Assembly: GCF_000244975.1 (NCBI RefSeq)
Contig: NZ_CM001440.1
Location: forward strand, 3,456,325-3,520,324
Length of the DNA: 64,000 nt
Source of the DNA: Saccharomonospora cyanea NA-134
GTDB taxonomy: Bacteria; Actinomycetota; Actinomycetes; Mycobacteriales; Pseudonocardiaceae
Direction of reading: 5' to 3'
Positions 39,944 to 49,178 of this stretch are shown here, in pieces. Position 1 is the stretch's first letter. Each line of letters starts with the position of its first letter. Position numbers and translations under genes: made by a program. The notes below the pieces were generated by a model, which was not told the origin of the DNA, made no database searches, and saw only the letters and a program-made list of their open reading frames with translations.

Positions 39944-41008
39944 GTGCTCTTCGACAGGATCGTCCGGCCCGCTCTCTACCGCCTCCACCGGCACGACGCC
40001 GAAGCCGTGCACGAACGCACGGTGCGCGTGCTCGCCAGGGTGGGCGCGTCCGGTCCCGTCACCTCGGCGCTACGCCGGTACTACCGGGTCGACGACCCGT
40101 GCACCGTGTTCGGCATCCGGTTCCCGAACCGGCTCGGCCTGGCCGCGGGCATGGACAAGAACGGCCTCGCACTGAACGCCTGGTCCGCGCTCGGCTTCGG
40201 ATTCGTCGAGGTCGGCACGGTGACCCGCCACGCGCAGCCGGGGAACCCCAAACCCAGACTGTTCACGCTCGACGCCAGCGACGCCGTGCTCAACCGGATG
40301 GGCTTCAACAACGCCGGTGCCACGGCCCTCGCGCGGAGGCTCGCCGCGGGTGGCACCCCCGACGTGCCACTCGGCATCAGCATCGGCAAGTCCAAGGTCA
40401 CCCCGGTCGAGGACGCGATCTCCGACTACCGGGAGTCGCTCGTCACTCTGTACCCGTACGCCGACTACGTGGCGATCAACGTCAGTTCCCCCAACACCCC
40501 GGGGTTACGCACGCTGCAGGACCGCGGTGCGCTGACCGAGTTGCTGACCGAACTGTCCCGCACCTCCCGCGACCTCGCGGCGGCAAGCGGGCGCGGCCCG
40601 GTCCCGCTGCTCGTGAAGGTGGCTCCCGACCTGTCGTTCGACGCCCTCGCCGAACTCCTCGGCGTGTGCCTCGAACACGACGTCTCCGGTCTGATCGCCA
40701 CCAACACCACCCTCTCCCGGGACGGCCTCGCTCCGGCGGACACGCGCTTCGCCGCAGAGCAGGGCGGCCTGTCAGGGCGCCCGCTCGCCGCGCGCTCGGT
40801 GGAGGTCGTTCGCTTCGTCCACGACCAGGTGGGCGGCTCGCTGCCGATCATCGGGGTGGGCGGTATCGGCAGTCCCGACGACGCACTCCGGATGCTCGAC
40901 GCGGGCGCGAGCCTGCTGCAGCTCTACAGCGCGTTCGCACTGCACGGCCCCGCCGTGGTGAAGCGGATCAACTCCCGGCTCTCACGACGGCAGGCCGCAC
41001 GGCGCTGA
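39944..41008 (+). CDS. pyrD: Dihydroorotate dehydrogenase (quinone), class 2
   Basis: The 354-residue flavoenzyme oxidises dihydroorotate to orotate and passes electrons to quinone. It has the class 2 N-terminal membrane-associating helices ([23 protein letters not shown]), then [21 protein letters not shown] with the catalytic Ser, [13 protein letters not shown], and [16 protein letters not shown] is the start, with no Shine-Dalgarno but a -10-like GATACT just ahead, which points to a leaderless transcript. Its last 41 bases overlap the convergent allophanate hydrolase-like gene. Confidence 0.93.
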   Translation: MLFDRIVRPALYRLHRHDAEAVHERTVRVLARVGASGPVTSALRRYYRVDDPCTVFGIRFPNRLGLAAGMDKNGLALNAWSALGFGFVEVGTVTRHAQPGNPKPRLFTLDASDAVLNRMGFNNAGATALARRLAAGGTPDVPLGISIGKSKVTPVEDAISDYRESLVTLYPYADYVAINVSSPNTPGLRTLQDRGALTELLTELSRTSRDLAAASGRGPVPLLVKVAPDLSFDALAELLGVCLEHDVSGLIATNTTLSRDGLAPADTRFAAEQGGLSGRPLAARSVEVVRFVHDQVGGSLPIIGVGGIGSPDDALRMLDAGASLLQLYSAFALHGPAVVKRINSRLSRRQAARR

Positions 41009-42347
41009 GGTGGCGCAGGTACGCGCGCCAGCACTCCCACGCGGTGAGGTCGGTCCCGTGTTCGGCCACGGCCGGATCACACAGGATCGCGGGCGCGGTC
41101 GTACCGTCCGCCAGCTCCACCGTGCCCAGGCGCATCGGCGCGGGCAGGCCGGCGACGAACTCCCCGAGCGCCGCAGGCGAGAGCAGCCATTCCTCGCCGA
41201 GCAGCGGCCCGCCCTCCGCCGGGACGTTCGTGGGCACGACACCCGCCTCGGGCGGGTCCTCCTCGAACAGCACCAGGCGGTAGTGGCGTGACGTGGTCGC
41301 GAAACCCGTGAAACGCGCTCCGACCCGTTCCAGCTCGGCCGCGCGTGGCTGGCCCCGCAGGAAGGAGCCGAAGGCGATCAGCCGCACCCCCACGTCCGGG
41401 TAGGGCGAGGGGGCCTGTGAACCGGTGAGAAGTCCCGCGAGGTCGAGCACGATCTGGTCGTCGAACGGCTTCGTCAGCAGGCCCACGCCGCCTCCGTCGC
41501 GCACGGGTAGCAACACGGCGGCCGTGTCCAGACGCGTCACCAGGCGAGTGAGCGAACACAACCCCGTGCCCTGGGGCAGCAGCAGCGCATCGTGGTCTCG
41601 CAGCGCGAAAGCGACGCGTCTCCGGCACAGACCGTCCCCGCCACCGAAGTCGACCTCGTCCGTCACCGCCCCCGCGACACGCAACGTCTCCGCCGTCGCG
41701 GCGAGCCGAGCCGCCTCCGCGGGAGGTAAACCGGCGAGGAACGCGCGGTCGGGTACCGCGACGTGCGGATGCTCACCTGCGCTCAGGCGCACCGACTCGG
41801 GCCAGTGCCTGCTGAACGCCGCGGCACCCGCCCAGGGGTCCGGCCCCGTGACCGCGGCGGCGACCTGCTGCGCCACGGCCGCGTCCCGCGCCAGCACCGT
41901 GGTGATCCCCGCACCACTCGCGGGCAGGAGCCCACGGGTGGGCACGAACCCGACCACACCGCGACAGGCGGCGGGCGGCTCGGTCACCAGCAGGGCGTCG
42001 AGCTTGCTGAGTGTCTCCAACCGCACTTCGGTGCCGGGTGAAGGCGCCCCCGGCACCGTGTGCCCGGCGACCACCGCACCCGCCTGCATGAGCCTGCCCA
42101 CGACGACCGGCTGGTCCGGCGCGGCGACGAGGACACCCACCAACGGCATGCGCTGCCCTGCCCGAACCCGCTCGTCCACGGCCTTCGCGTCCACGAGGAC
42201 GTCCTCCCTGCACCGCAACCGCACGGGCGGTGCGGGGCCGAGCCCTCGCGAGAGCGCGTCGAACACCGAGAGCGCGCGCTGCACGGCCTGGCTCGTGGTG
42301 ACGGGAGGAAGCGGGACCGTGTCGTCGTCGAACAGGAACAGGTTCAC
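40968..42347 (-). CDS. Allophanate hydrolase-like protein lacking amidase catalytic residues
   Basis: The product is 459 residues from a GTG (VNLFLFDDD). The first 270 residues follow the amidase-signature fold in shortened form: [15 protein letters not shown] where the family has LPFAVKDN, and [22 protein letters not shown] where it has VPAAFNNIVGLKPTRG. The catalytic Lys and the Ser-Ser segment (GGSSGGSA) are missing. The C-terminal 130 residues match the allophanate hydrolase C-domain, with [21 protein letters not shown] and [13 protein letters not shown] infer a pseudoenzyme or binding protein. The stop lies inside pyrD by 41 bases. Confidence 0.75.
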   Translation of the reverse strand: MNLFLFDDDTVPLPPVTTSQAVQRALSVFDALSRGLGPAPPVRLRCREDVLVDAKAVDERVRAGQRMPLVGVLVAAPDQPVVVGRLMQAGAVVAGHTVPGAPSPGTEVRLETLSKLDALLVTEPPAACRGVVGFVPTRGLLPASGAGITTVLARDAAVAQQVAAAVTGPDPWAGAAAFSRHWPESVRLSAGEHPHVAVPDRAFLAGLPPAEAARLAATAETLRVAGAVTDEVDFGGGDGLCRRRVAFALRDHDALLLPQGTGLCSLTRLVTRLDTAAVLLPVRDGGGVGLLTKPFDDQIVLDLAGLLTGSQAPSPYPDVGVRLIAFGSFLRGQPRAAELERVGARFTGFATTSRHYRLVLFEEDPPEAGVVPTNVPAEGGPLLGEEWLLSPAALGEFVAGLPAPMRLGTVELADGTTAPAILCDPAVAEHGTDLTAWECWRAYLRHLSAVRPAVVRAGS

Positions 42348-42434
42348 GCCGCTGTCCTTTCCTGACAGAGTCTGGCGCGTAGTACCTACCCGGCTCGGCA
42401 GTCGGTCAACCGGACCGCACTCCAGCACCCGTCC

Positions 42435-43364
42435 TCACGACGACAGTTCACGCAATGCCGAAGCCAACCCCGCCAGGCGGTCGGTGGCGTCGGTGAGCGC
42501 CTCCTTGGCCTGCGGCACTCCGCCACTGGAGGCGGCCACCGCTCGGCCCGCGGCGGCGACGAGGGAGCCGTACTCCTCCACGCCGTCGTCGAGCTGGGCT
42601 CGTAGACCCGTGACAGCGGCGTCCAGCGCCGGCCGTTCACCCTCAGGGGCGGAAGCCCTCGCCCGCTCCACCGACTCGATCCGCGTGGCCAGCGCTCGCA
42701 GCGCGGCGGCGGCCTCCGCCGCGGTGGACCGGCTCTGCTCCACCTCCAGGGAGGGCACCGGCGCCGTGCCGTGCGCACCCGCCGCGGACAACTGCGCCAG
42801 CAGCTCTGCCAGCGAGGCCTCGCTGCGCGCGAGCCGCTCCATCGGCTCTCTGGCCACCGACCCCTTGGGCGGCAGCGCGGGTGGCCGAGGAGACGACGGC
42901 ACCGTCGTCTTGCTCAGCCGGTAGAGGCGTACCCCGGAACGGGTACCGAGGACACCGAAGACCACCGTCCCGACCAACCCGCTGAACGCCCCCTGCCAGC
43001 CGTCGATCCCACCGGTGAGGCCCGCGTAACCGACGAGCGCGTACAGAACGGACAGCAGCGCCAGCACGACCCACAGCGTGAGGGCCCGCGACGTACGCCG
43101 CTTCCGGCGTTCGTGCTTGGCCGCAGGGTCGTTCCAGCGAACCCACTTGTCACGAACCTCGGCGACGACGGGCGGGACGACAGCGGGCACCGGCCGCGAC
43201 TCCGCCCCGGCGGGACCGGCCGTCGAGCCGGACGGCCCATCGGTCTTGGTGCTGTCGGTGTACGCCCGCACCGCCCGCTGTGCGCGCTGAGCGTAATCGG
43301 GCAGACGCTGCAAGTGCTTGTCGAGCTTCGCGAAGCGCTCGTTCCGTCCGCCCGCCACGGTCAC
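42435..43364 (-). CDS. PspM-like membrane protein of the phage-shock operon
   Basis: The product is about 309 residues from a GTG at 43364 (a second GTG lies two codons on). It starts AGGRNERFAKLDKHLQRLPDYAQRA, has two adjacent membrane segments (TLWVVLALLSVLYALVGYAGL and AFSGLVGTVVFGVLGTRSG), and then a helical C-terminal half (RLARSEASLAELLAQL and ATRIESVERARA). It follows pspA by 22 bases, the position of PspM (Rv2743c) in the M. tuberculosis clgR-pspA-pspM-pspN operon, where PspM binds PspA. Sequence likeness is inferred from topology and context. Confidence 0.72.
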   Translation of the reverse strand: MTVAGGRNERFAKLDKHLQRLPDYAQRAQRAVRAYTDSTKTDGPSGSTAGPAGAESRPVPAVVPPVVAEVRDKWVRWNDPAAKHERRKRRTSRALTLWVVLALLSVLYALVGYAGLTGGIDGWQGAFSGLVGTVVFGVLGTRSGVRLYRLSKTTVPSSPRPPALPPKGSVAREPMERLARSEASLAELLAQLSAAGAHGTAPVPSLEVEQSRSTAAEAAAALRALATRIESVERARASAPEGERPALDAAVTGLRAQLDDGVEEYGSLVAAAGRAVAASSGGVPQAKEALTDATDRLAGLASALRELSS

Positions 43365-43386
43365 CCCCGCACGAATACCGCTCTTC

Positions 43387-44235
43387 TCACGCCTGGTTCT
43401 TCTGCCGCTCGGCCTCGACCCTGGCCTGGATCTCCCGCTGAACGTCCGAGGACGTCGACGAGGACGACGCACCGCTGCTCGTGGATTCGCCACTCGTCAC
43501 CTGCGCGACCGACTCGCCCTTCATGGAAGCCCTGATCTGCTCCAGGCGGTTGTGACCCGCAAGCTGCGTGGTGGAGTGCTGAACCTCCAGCATCCGGCCC
43601 TGCACGGAGTTCTGCGCCAGTTCGGCCGAACCCAGGGCCGTGGTGTAACGCTTCTCGATCTTGTCGCGGATCTCGTCCAGCGACGGCGTGTTGCCCGGCG
43701 CGGCCAGCTCCGTCATCTGGGTCAGGGAGGCCGACACCTGCTCCTGCATCTTCGCCTGCTCCAGCTGCGACAGCAGCTTGGTGCGCTCGGCCAGCTTCTG
43801 CTGCAGCATGCTGGCGTTGCGCTCCACGGCCTGCTTGGCCTGCTCGGCCGCCTGCAACGCCTGGTCGTGCAGCGTCTTCAGGTCCTCGATGGCCTGCTCG
43901 GCCGTGACGAGCTGCGCGGCGAAGCCCTCCGCGGCGGTCTCGAACTCCTGAGCCTTCTTCTCGTCGCCCTTCGCCCTGGCCTCGTCGGCGAGCGTCAGCG
44001 CCTGGCGGGTGGAGGCCTGCAGCTTCTCGACCTCACCGAGCTGCCGGTTGAGCTTCATCTCGAGCTGCCGCTGGTTTCCGATCACCGAGGCGGCCTGCTG
44101 GGACAGGGCCTGGTGGTTCCGCTGCGCCTCCTCGATGGCCTGCTGGATCTGCACCTTGGGATCGGCGTGCTCATCGACCTTGGATGAGAACGCCGCCATC
44201 AGGTACTTCCAGAACTTCACGAAAGGGTTGGCCAT
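43387..44235 (-). CDS. pspA: Phage shock protein A (PspA/IM30)
   Basis: The 282-residue protein begins [27 protein letters not shown], an amphipathic membrane helix, and then is a nearly unbroken coiled coil ([41 protein letters not shown]). The C-terminal 40 residues are Ser/Thr-rich. PspA binds stressed membranes and keeps the proton gradient. The ATG follows GGCGGAGGAG. A possible ECF promoter lies about 100 bases upstream. Confidence 0.95.
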   Translation of the reverse strand: MANPFVKFWKYLMAAFSSKVDEHADPKVQIQQAIEEAQRNHQALSQQAASVIGNQRQLEMKLNRQLGEVEKLQASTRQALTLADEARAKGDEKKAQEFETAAEGFAAQLVTAEQAIEDLKTLHDQALQAAEQAKQAVERNASMLQQKLAERTKLLSQLEQAKMQEQVSASLTQMTELAAPGNTPSLDEIRDKIEKRYTTALGSAELAQNSVQGRMLEVQHSTTQLAGHNRLEQIRASMKGESVAQVTSGESTSSGASSSSTSSDVQREIQARVEAERQKNQA

Positions 44236-44327
44236 CTCCTCCGCCTGCTTTCTCGCGTCCCACAGTTGCCGACCGGTACCGTACCTGCCCGGCAAACGTC
44301 AACGCCGCACTCGCGGCGCGCTTCCCG

Positions 44328-44353
44328 AACACGTGATCCCGTATGTGGGTTCC
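44328..44353 (-). promoter_or_regulatory. Possible ECF-sigma promoter before pspA
   Basis: On the minus strand GGAAC (44349-44353) is 18 bases from GTT (44328-44330). This suits the sigma E/sigma H type (GGAAC then GTT) that drives psp operons in mycobacteria. The match is short, so it is tentative. Confidence 0.4.
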
Positions 44354-44424
44354 ATCGTGTCAGGTCGGACGTCGCCGTTCCAGACGACCCCGGAGAATTC
44401 AGGGATCGCCCTGACCCCGTGGCC

Positions 44425-44892
44425 TCACGCGGCCAGCACCGCCTTCGACTTCGGGGCGCGGATGGTGGTCCGGAGTGTCGGCGACAGCCGGAAGTCCGCG
44501 AGGTCGTCGCCCCTGCGGCCAGCGGCAAGACGACCGCCCTCGAAGCCGCGTTCGCCTGCCTTCACCCGGTCCTCGCCCGGCGTGTCCTTGTCTCCCTCGG
44601 CGCCGCTCACGGCCGCGAACTCGTCCGGCCGGGGCTCGACGGCCGCATCGACCCGGTCGAGTGCCGAGACGTCCGCGGCGACGTTACGCAGCAGCTCGCT
44701 CAGAGGGAGTTCCAGTGCCTCGCAGATCGAGGCGAGCAGCTCGCTGGACGCCTCCTTCTGCCCTCGTTCGACCTCGGACAGGTACCCAAGGCTCACCCTG
44801 GCGGCGCGGGAGATGTCGCGCAGCGTCCGGCGCTTGGTGGTGCGGGCATGACGGAGCCGATCACCGATCGCCTCACGCAACAGCACGGTCAT
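44425..44892 (-). CDS. clgR: Transcriptional regulator ClgR
   Basis: The 155-residue protein starts at an ATG after GGGAGGCGC. The Cro/C1 helix-turn-helix (residues 10-63, [26 protein letters not shown]) is followed by a variable linker and a C-terminus [16 protein letters not shown]. ClgR proteins activate clp protease genes and, in mycobacteria, the psp operon. The ending Val-Leu-Ala-Ala is the ClpP-dependent degron known for the family, so the protein is probably short-lived and its level reports protease load. pspA lies 189 bases downstream. Confidence 0.92.
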   Translation of the reverse strand: MTVLLREAIGDRLRHARTTKRRTLRDISRAARVSLGYLSEVERGQKEASSELLASICEALELPLSELLRNVAADVSALDRVDAAVEPRPDEFAAVSGAEGDKDTPGEDRVKAGERGFEGGRLAAGRRGDDLADFRLSPTLRTTIRAPKSKAVLAA

Positions 44893-44965
44893 CACGCGCC
44901 TCCCTTCCCATGTGTCCACGTTACCGAGACCGGGGGACGAAACGCAGGTGCACAACGCGAACGTC

Positions 44966-44979
44966 CGCCCACAGCGAAC
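44966..44979 (-). promoter_or_regulatory. ClgR box upstream of clgR
   Basis: CGCCCACAGCGAAC fits the right-hand core CGCYNANRGCGWWS of the actinobacterial ClgR consensus at every position. The box is 74 bases ahead of the clgR start, so clgR probably activates itself. The left flank does not match the extended consensus. Confidence 0.55.
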
Positions 44980-44986
44980 GCTTCCG

Positions 44987-45481
44987 TCACCGAAGATGTT
45001 CCCGGAGCAACCGGAGGGCGTCCTCCACCGAGCCCGTTCGCACCCTCTCCCGGTCGCCCGCCAGGTTCACGGTCCGCACCTCACCGATACCGGGTCCGGC
45101 CAGACCGACGTACACGGTTCCGGGTCCGACACCGTCCTGGGAATCGGGCCCGGCCACTCCCGTGAGGCCGAGCCCCCAGTCGGCGCCGCAACGGCGCCGG
45201 ACGCCCTCGGCCAGTTGCGCGGCGACCTCCGGGTGCACGGCGCCGTGCTCGGCCAGCAGCCGGTCGTCCACGCCGGCCAGGGTGTGTTTGAGGTCGGTGG
45301 CATAGACCACCAGGCCACCGCGGAGCACCGCACTCGCACCGGGTACCCGCGTGATCGTCGCGCACACGAGCCCGGCCGTGAGTGACTCGGCCACAGCCAC
45401 GGTCTGCCGCCGCCGCGTCAGCTCGGCCACGAGCCACACCGCCTGCTCGGCCACGCTGTCCCCGAGGCCCGGCGAACTCAC
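44987..45481 (-). CDS. cinA: CinA C-terminal domain protein
   Basis: The 164-residue protein is the stand-alone CinA C-domain: [40 protein letters not shown], and [26 protein letters not shown]. In other bacteria this domain is a nicotinamide mononucleotide deamidase in pyridine nucleotide salvage. Its GTG overlaps the pgsA stop by four bases. It ends just short of the ClgR box. Confidence 0.9.
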   Translation of the reverse strand: MSSPGLGDSVAEQAVWLVAELTRRRQTVAVAESLTAGLVCATITRVPGASAVLRGGLVVYATDLKHTLAGVDDRLLAEHGAVHPEVAAQLAEGVRRRCGADWGLGLTGVAGPDSQDGVGPGTVYVGLAGPGIGEVRTVNLAGDRERVRTGSVEDALRLLREHLR

Positions 45482-46131
45482 TCCAGCTCCACGCGCCCCT
45501 GACGGGCGATCGTCCTCAGCCGTACCGCCCTGACGAGGTAGTCCACCCCCGTGCCGACCGTGAGGACGACGGCCAGGCCCAGCAGGCCCCACTCGACGGG
45601 CTCGGCCTGGACCGGCAGCGGCAGCAGCACCACGCCGATGGCCGCCACCTGCGCCAGGGTCTTGGCCTTGCCCCCCTTGCTCGCGGGGATGACCCCGTGC
45701 CGGATGACCCAGAAGCGCAACGCCGTCACGGCGATCTCCCTGCCGAGGATCACGGCGGTGATCCACCACGGCAGCTCACCGAGCACGCTCAGGCCCAGCA
45801 GCGCGGCCCCGATCAGGGCCTTGTCGGCAATCGGATCGACGATCTTGCCGAAATCGGTCACCAGGCCGTAGCGCCTGGCCACCCAGCCGTCGAGGCGGTC
45901 GGTCACGGCCGCCAGGGCGAACACGGCCGTGGCGACGTAACGCCAGGGCGAGACGTCGAGCCCCTCGGACCCATCGGGCACGTCCCCCGCGAACAGCGCC
46001 ACGACGAACACCGGCACCAGCACCAGGCGCAACATGGTGAGCATGTTGGCCACGTTCAGCGTGGGAACGGTCGCGCTCGTCCGGCCGACGTCGTCGGCCA
46101 TGCCCGTCCTGTCGGCCTTGTCGGTGCTCAC
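45478..46131 (-). CDS. pgsA: CDP-diacylglycerol-glycerol-3-phosphate phosphatidyltransferase
   Basis: The 217-residue integral membrane enzyme has the CDP-alcohol motif DG-xx-AR-x8-G-xxx-D-xxx-D ([23 protein letters not shown], near residues 81-103). It makes phosphatidylglycerol phosphate, the precursor of phosphatidylglycerol and cardiolipin. Its GTG overlaps the rimO stop by four bases. The neighbourhood pgsA-(cinA)-clgR-psp is the mycobacterial one. Confidence 0.92.
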   Translation of the reverse strand: MSTDKADRTGMADDVGRTSATVPTLNVANMLTMLRLVLVPVFVVALFAGDVPDGSEGLDVSPWRYVATAVFALAAVTDRLDGWVARRYGLVTDFGKIVDPIADKALIGAALLGLSVLGELPWWITAVILGREIAVTALRFWVIRHGVIPASKGGKAKTLAQVAAIGVVLLPLPVQAEPVEWGLLGLAVVLTVGTGVDYLVRAVRLRTIARQGRVELE

Positions 46132-47558
46132 GTCGCGGAATCCGCAGCGCCGACCGGGCGAACCACCAGGTCGACGCCCGCACTGTCCACGACCTCGCAG
46201 CGGACCAGCTCACCGACCTCGTACTCGGCGTCGGTGAGCACCACGCACTCGCCGTCCACCTCGGGTGCCTGGTGCGCCGCCCTTCCGACGATCTCCTCCT
46301 CCACCGACTCCACGAGCACGTCGACCACCGAACCGACGCGGTCCTCGGCGCGCTGCGCGGTGAGTTCCTCGACCAGCGCGGACACCCGGCCGACCCGTTC
46401 GGCGATCTCGGAGCTGTCCAGTTTGCCGTCGAACGTCTCCGCTTCGGTGCCGTCCTCGTCGGAGTACCCGAAAACGCCGACCGCGTCGAGTCGCGCCTCG
46501 GTGAGGAACCGTTCGAGTTCGGCGACGTCCTGCTCGGTCTCCCCGGGGAAACCGACGATCACGTTGGTGCGGATGCCCGCCTCGGGCGCGTAGGACCTGA
46601 TCTGCTCGATCAGGGCCAAGAACGAATCCGTGGAGCCGAACCGCCGCATCCGCCGCAGCACGGCCTCGCTGGAATGCTGGAAGGACAGGTCGAAGTAGTC
46701 GGCGACACCCGGTGTGGTGGCGATGACCCGCACCAGGTCCGGCCTGGTCTCCGCGGGCTGGAGGTACGAGACACGCACCCGGGCGATGCCGTCGATCTCC
46801 GCCAGCCTGGGCAGCAGCCGCTCGAGTGCCCGCGTGCCCCCGAGGTCGCGGCCCAGGTCCTTGCCGTAGGACGTGGAGTTCTCGCTCACGAGGAACAGCT
46901 CCCGCGCACCCTGCGTGGCGAGCCACTCCGCCTCGGCCACCAGCTCGTCGGGGTGCCGTGAGACGAACGAACCCCGGAACGACGGGATCGCGCAGAACGA
47001 GCAGCGGCGGTCGCAACCCGACGCGATCTTGAGTGGAGCGACCGGGGAGTCGTCGAGCCGGGCCCGCAGCACGCGGGGACCCCAGCCCGCGTGACCGGGC
47101 ACGGTCACGTCCTCGGCCGCGGCCTGCCGCTCGACGGGAGTGATCGGCAGCAGTGTCCTGCGGTCGGTCGGCTTGTGCGACTCGACCCGCCTGCCCTCGG
47201 CGATGTCGGCGAGCCGGTCGGCGAGGTGCGGGTAGTGGTCGAAGCCGAGTACCGCGTCGGCCTCCGGCAGGTTCTCCGCCAGCTCCTGCCCGTAGCGCTC
47301 GGCCATGCACCCCACGGCGACGACCTTGGCTCCGGTGTCGGACGCCGCGAGCAGCGTGTCGACCGAATCCTTCTTCGCCTGCTCGACGAAACCGCACGTG
47401 TTCACCACGACGACGTCGCTGGCGGTGGGGTCGTCACTGAGCTCCCAGCCGCCTTCGACGAGCCGACCTGCGAGTTCCTCGGAGTCGACCTCGTTGCGGG
47501 CACACCCGAGCGTCAACAGGGAGACCCGGCGGTGGGGCGAGGATTCAGCGCTAGACAC
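46128..47558 (-). CDS. rimO: Ribosomal protein S12 methylthiotransferase
   Basis: The 476-residue radical-SAM enzyme has the N-terminal MTTase domain ([41 protein letters not shown]) binding one iron-sulfur cluster and the radical-SAM CxxxCxxC as [13 protein letters not shown]. The C-terminal TRAM domain holds [27 protein letters not shown] and GFVEQAK mark RimO rather than MiaB. It methylthiolates Asp of S12. Confidence 0.93.
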   Translation of the reverse strand: MSSAESSPHRRVSLLTLGCARNEVDSEELAGRLVEGGWELSDDPTASDVVVVNTCGFVEQAKKDSVDTLLAASDTGAKVVAVGCMAERYGQELAENLPEADAVLGFDHYPHLADRLADIAEGRRVESHKPTDRRTLLPITPVERQAAAEDVTVPGHAGWGPRVLRARLDDSPVAPLKIASGCDRRCSFCAIPSFRGSFVSRHPDELVAEAEWLATQGARELFLVSENSTSYGKDLGRDLGGTRALERLLPRLAEIDGIARVRVSYLQPAETRPDLVRVIATTPGVADYFDLSFQHSSEAVLRRMRRFGSTDSFLALIEQIRSYAPEAGIRTNVIVGFPGETEQDVAELERFLTEARLDAVGVFGYSDEDGTEAETFDGKLDSSEIAERVGRVSALVEELTAQRAEDRVGSVVDVLVESVEEEIVGRAAHQAPEVDGECVVLTDAEYEVGELVRCEVVDSAGVDLVVRPVGAADSAT

Positions 47559-47634
47559 CTGTTCAGGGTAACGGGCCCTCGGGCACGTCCGAGCACACCC
47601 TGGTCACGGCCGATCGCCGTAAGCGCTAGCGTCT

Positions 47635-48174
47635 ATGCCTGTGCAAGCACCCCTGATCCGGCGCGCCCGCATCGCCGACGTGCGCACCATCAAGACACTG
47701 GTCGACCTCGACGCGGGCCGGGTGCTTCTGGAGAAGGACCTGATCACGCTCTACGAGGACGTGCAGGAGTTCTGGGTGGCCGAGCTGGACGGCCGCGTCG
47801 TGGGCTGCGGTGCGCTGCACGTCATGTGGGAGGACCTCGCCGAGATCCGCACGGTGGTCGTGGACAGGTCCGCGCGTGGCCGCGGCATCGGCCACGCACT
47901 GGTGAAGCGGCTCATAGACCTCGCGGGCGAACTCGGGCTCGCGCGGCTGTTCGTACTCACCTTCGAGACCGGGTTCTTCGCCCGGCACGGGTTCACCGAG
48001 ATCACGGGCACACCCGTTCCCAGGGAGGTCTACGAGGAGATGCGGCGGTCGGCCGACACCGGTGTCGCCGAGTTCCTCGACCTCCCGTTCGCGAAGCCGA
48101 ACACGCTGGGCAACACACGCATGCTGCTGCATCTGGACCAGCGCACCGACACCCGGGACGCTCAGCGCCCCTGA
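47635..48174 (+). CDS. argA: Amino-acid (glutamate) N-acetyltransferase, GNAT type
   Basis: The 179-residue GNAT protein has the acetyl-CoA loop DRSARGRGIGHALVKRL, the second motif FFARHGFTEI, and the N-terminal IRRARIADVRTIKTLVD. The length and the context (between rimO/pgsA and ftsK) match M. tuberculosis ArgA (Rv2747), which acetylates glutamate at the start of arginine synthesis. It overlaps the convergent menC by 13 bases. Confidence 0.85.
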   Translation: MPVQAPLIRRARIADVRTIKTLVDLDAGRVLLEKDLITLYEDVQEFWVAELDGRVVGCGALHVMWEDLAEIRTVVVDRSARGRGIGHALVKRLIDLAGELGLARLFVLTFETGFFARHGFTEITGTPVPREVYEEMRRSADTGVAEFLDLPFAKPNTLGNTRMLLHLDQRTDTRDAQRP

Positions 48175-49178
48175 AGCAACGTGCCCACCCTGGAGAGGCG
48201 GGACAGCCAGCGGGCTGCGGTGACCGGATCGGTGGGCGCGTAGGCGTCCACCAGCACCGGATCCGGCTCCGGTTTGGTGGCCGGCACCGAGACGAACCCG
48301 TCGACCTGCCGCAACCCCGTGGACGGGGGCACCACGTCACCGTCCAACAGCGACAACGTGCCGAGTCCGCAGGCGAACGGCAGCTCGGGCAGGGCCGCCG
48401 CCAACGCCACCTCGGCAGCGAGTCCGACGCTCGTCTCGAGCGCCGACGACACGACGCACGGCAGCCCGCACGCCTCCGCCACCCGCAGCGCGCGGTGCAC
48501 ACCCCCCAGCGGCAGGCACTTCAACACGGCCACGTCGGCCGCCTCGGCCACGGCCACGCGCAGCGGGTCGTCCGCCCTCCGAATGGACTCGTCGGCGGCG
48601 ATGCGAACATCCACCCGGCGCCGCACCTGCGCGAGTTCGGCCACCGTGCGACACGGTTGCTCGACGTACTCGAGCCCACCCGCCGAACGGTCGAGTACGC
48701 GGATGTGGCGCACGGCGGTCTCGACGTCCCACGCCGCGTTGGCGTCCACGCGGATCGCACCGTCCGGCCCCAGCGCCGAGCGCACGGCCTCGACCCTGGC
48801 CTGGTCCTCCCCCAGCGACCCGGCCCGGTCGGCGACCTTCACCTTCGCCGTGTGGCACCCCGACCTCGCGACGATCTCGTGGGCCGCGTCGGGACCGACG
48901 GCGGGCACCGTGCAGTTCACCGGAACGCGGTCGCGCACCGGTGCGGGCCAGTGTCCCGTGCACTGCTCGACGGCCGCCGCGAGCCAGGGCACCGAACCGG
49001 CGTCGGTGTAGTCGTCGAACGGGCAGAACTCGCCCCACCCCGTGGGCCCGCGCAGCAGCATTCCCTCCCGCACGGTGATGCCCCGGAACCGCGTCCGCAT
49101 GCCGATGGCGTAGACGCGGACGGACTCGACGGCGGCCAAGGGATCGTGAGCGGAACCGGCCGTGGACACAGTCGTCAC
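48162..49178 (-). CDS. menC: o-Succinylbenzoate synthase
   Basis: The 338-residue enolase-superfamily enzyme has the Lys-x-Lys pair (TAKVKVAD, with the second Lys acid/base), metal ligands [12 protein letters not shown] and ADESI, and the opposite Lys in VLKCLPLGG. It dehydrates SHCHC to o-succinylbenzoate in menaquinone synthesis. Its start overlaps the ftsK stop by four bases, an unusual partner. No other men gene is in the window. Confidence 0.9.
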   Translation of the reverse strand: MTTVSTAGSAHDPLAAVESVRVYAIGMRTRFRGITVREGMLLRGPTGWGEFCPFDDYTDAGSVPWLAAAVEQCTGHWPAPVRDRVPVNCTVPAVGPDAAHEIVARSGCHTAKVKVADRAGSLGEDQARVEAVRSALGPDGAIRVDANAAWDVETAVRHIRVLDRSAGGLEYVEQPCRTVAELAQVRRRVDVRIAADESIRRADDPLRVAVAEAADVAVLKCLPLGGVHRALRVAEACGLPCVVSSALETSVGLAAEVALAAALPELPFACGLGTLSLLDGDVVPPSTGLRQVDGFVSVPATKPEPDPVLVDAYAPTDPVTAARWLSRLSRVGTLLQGR

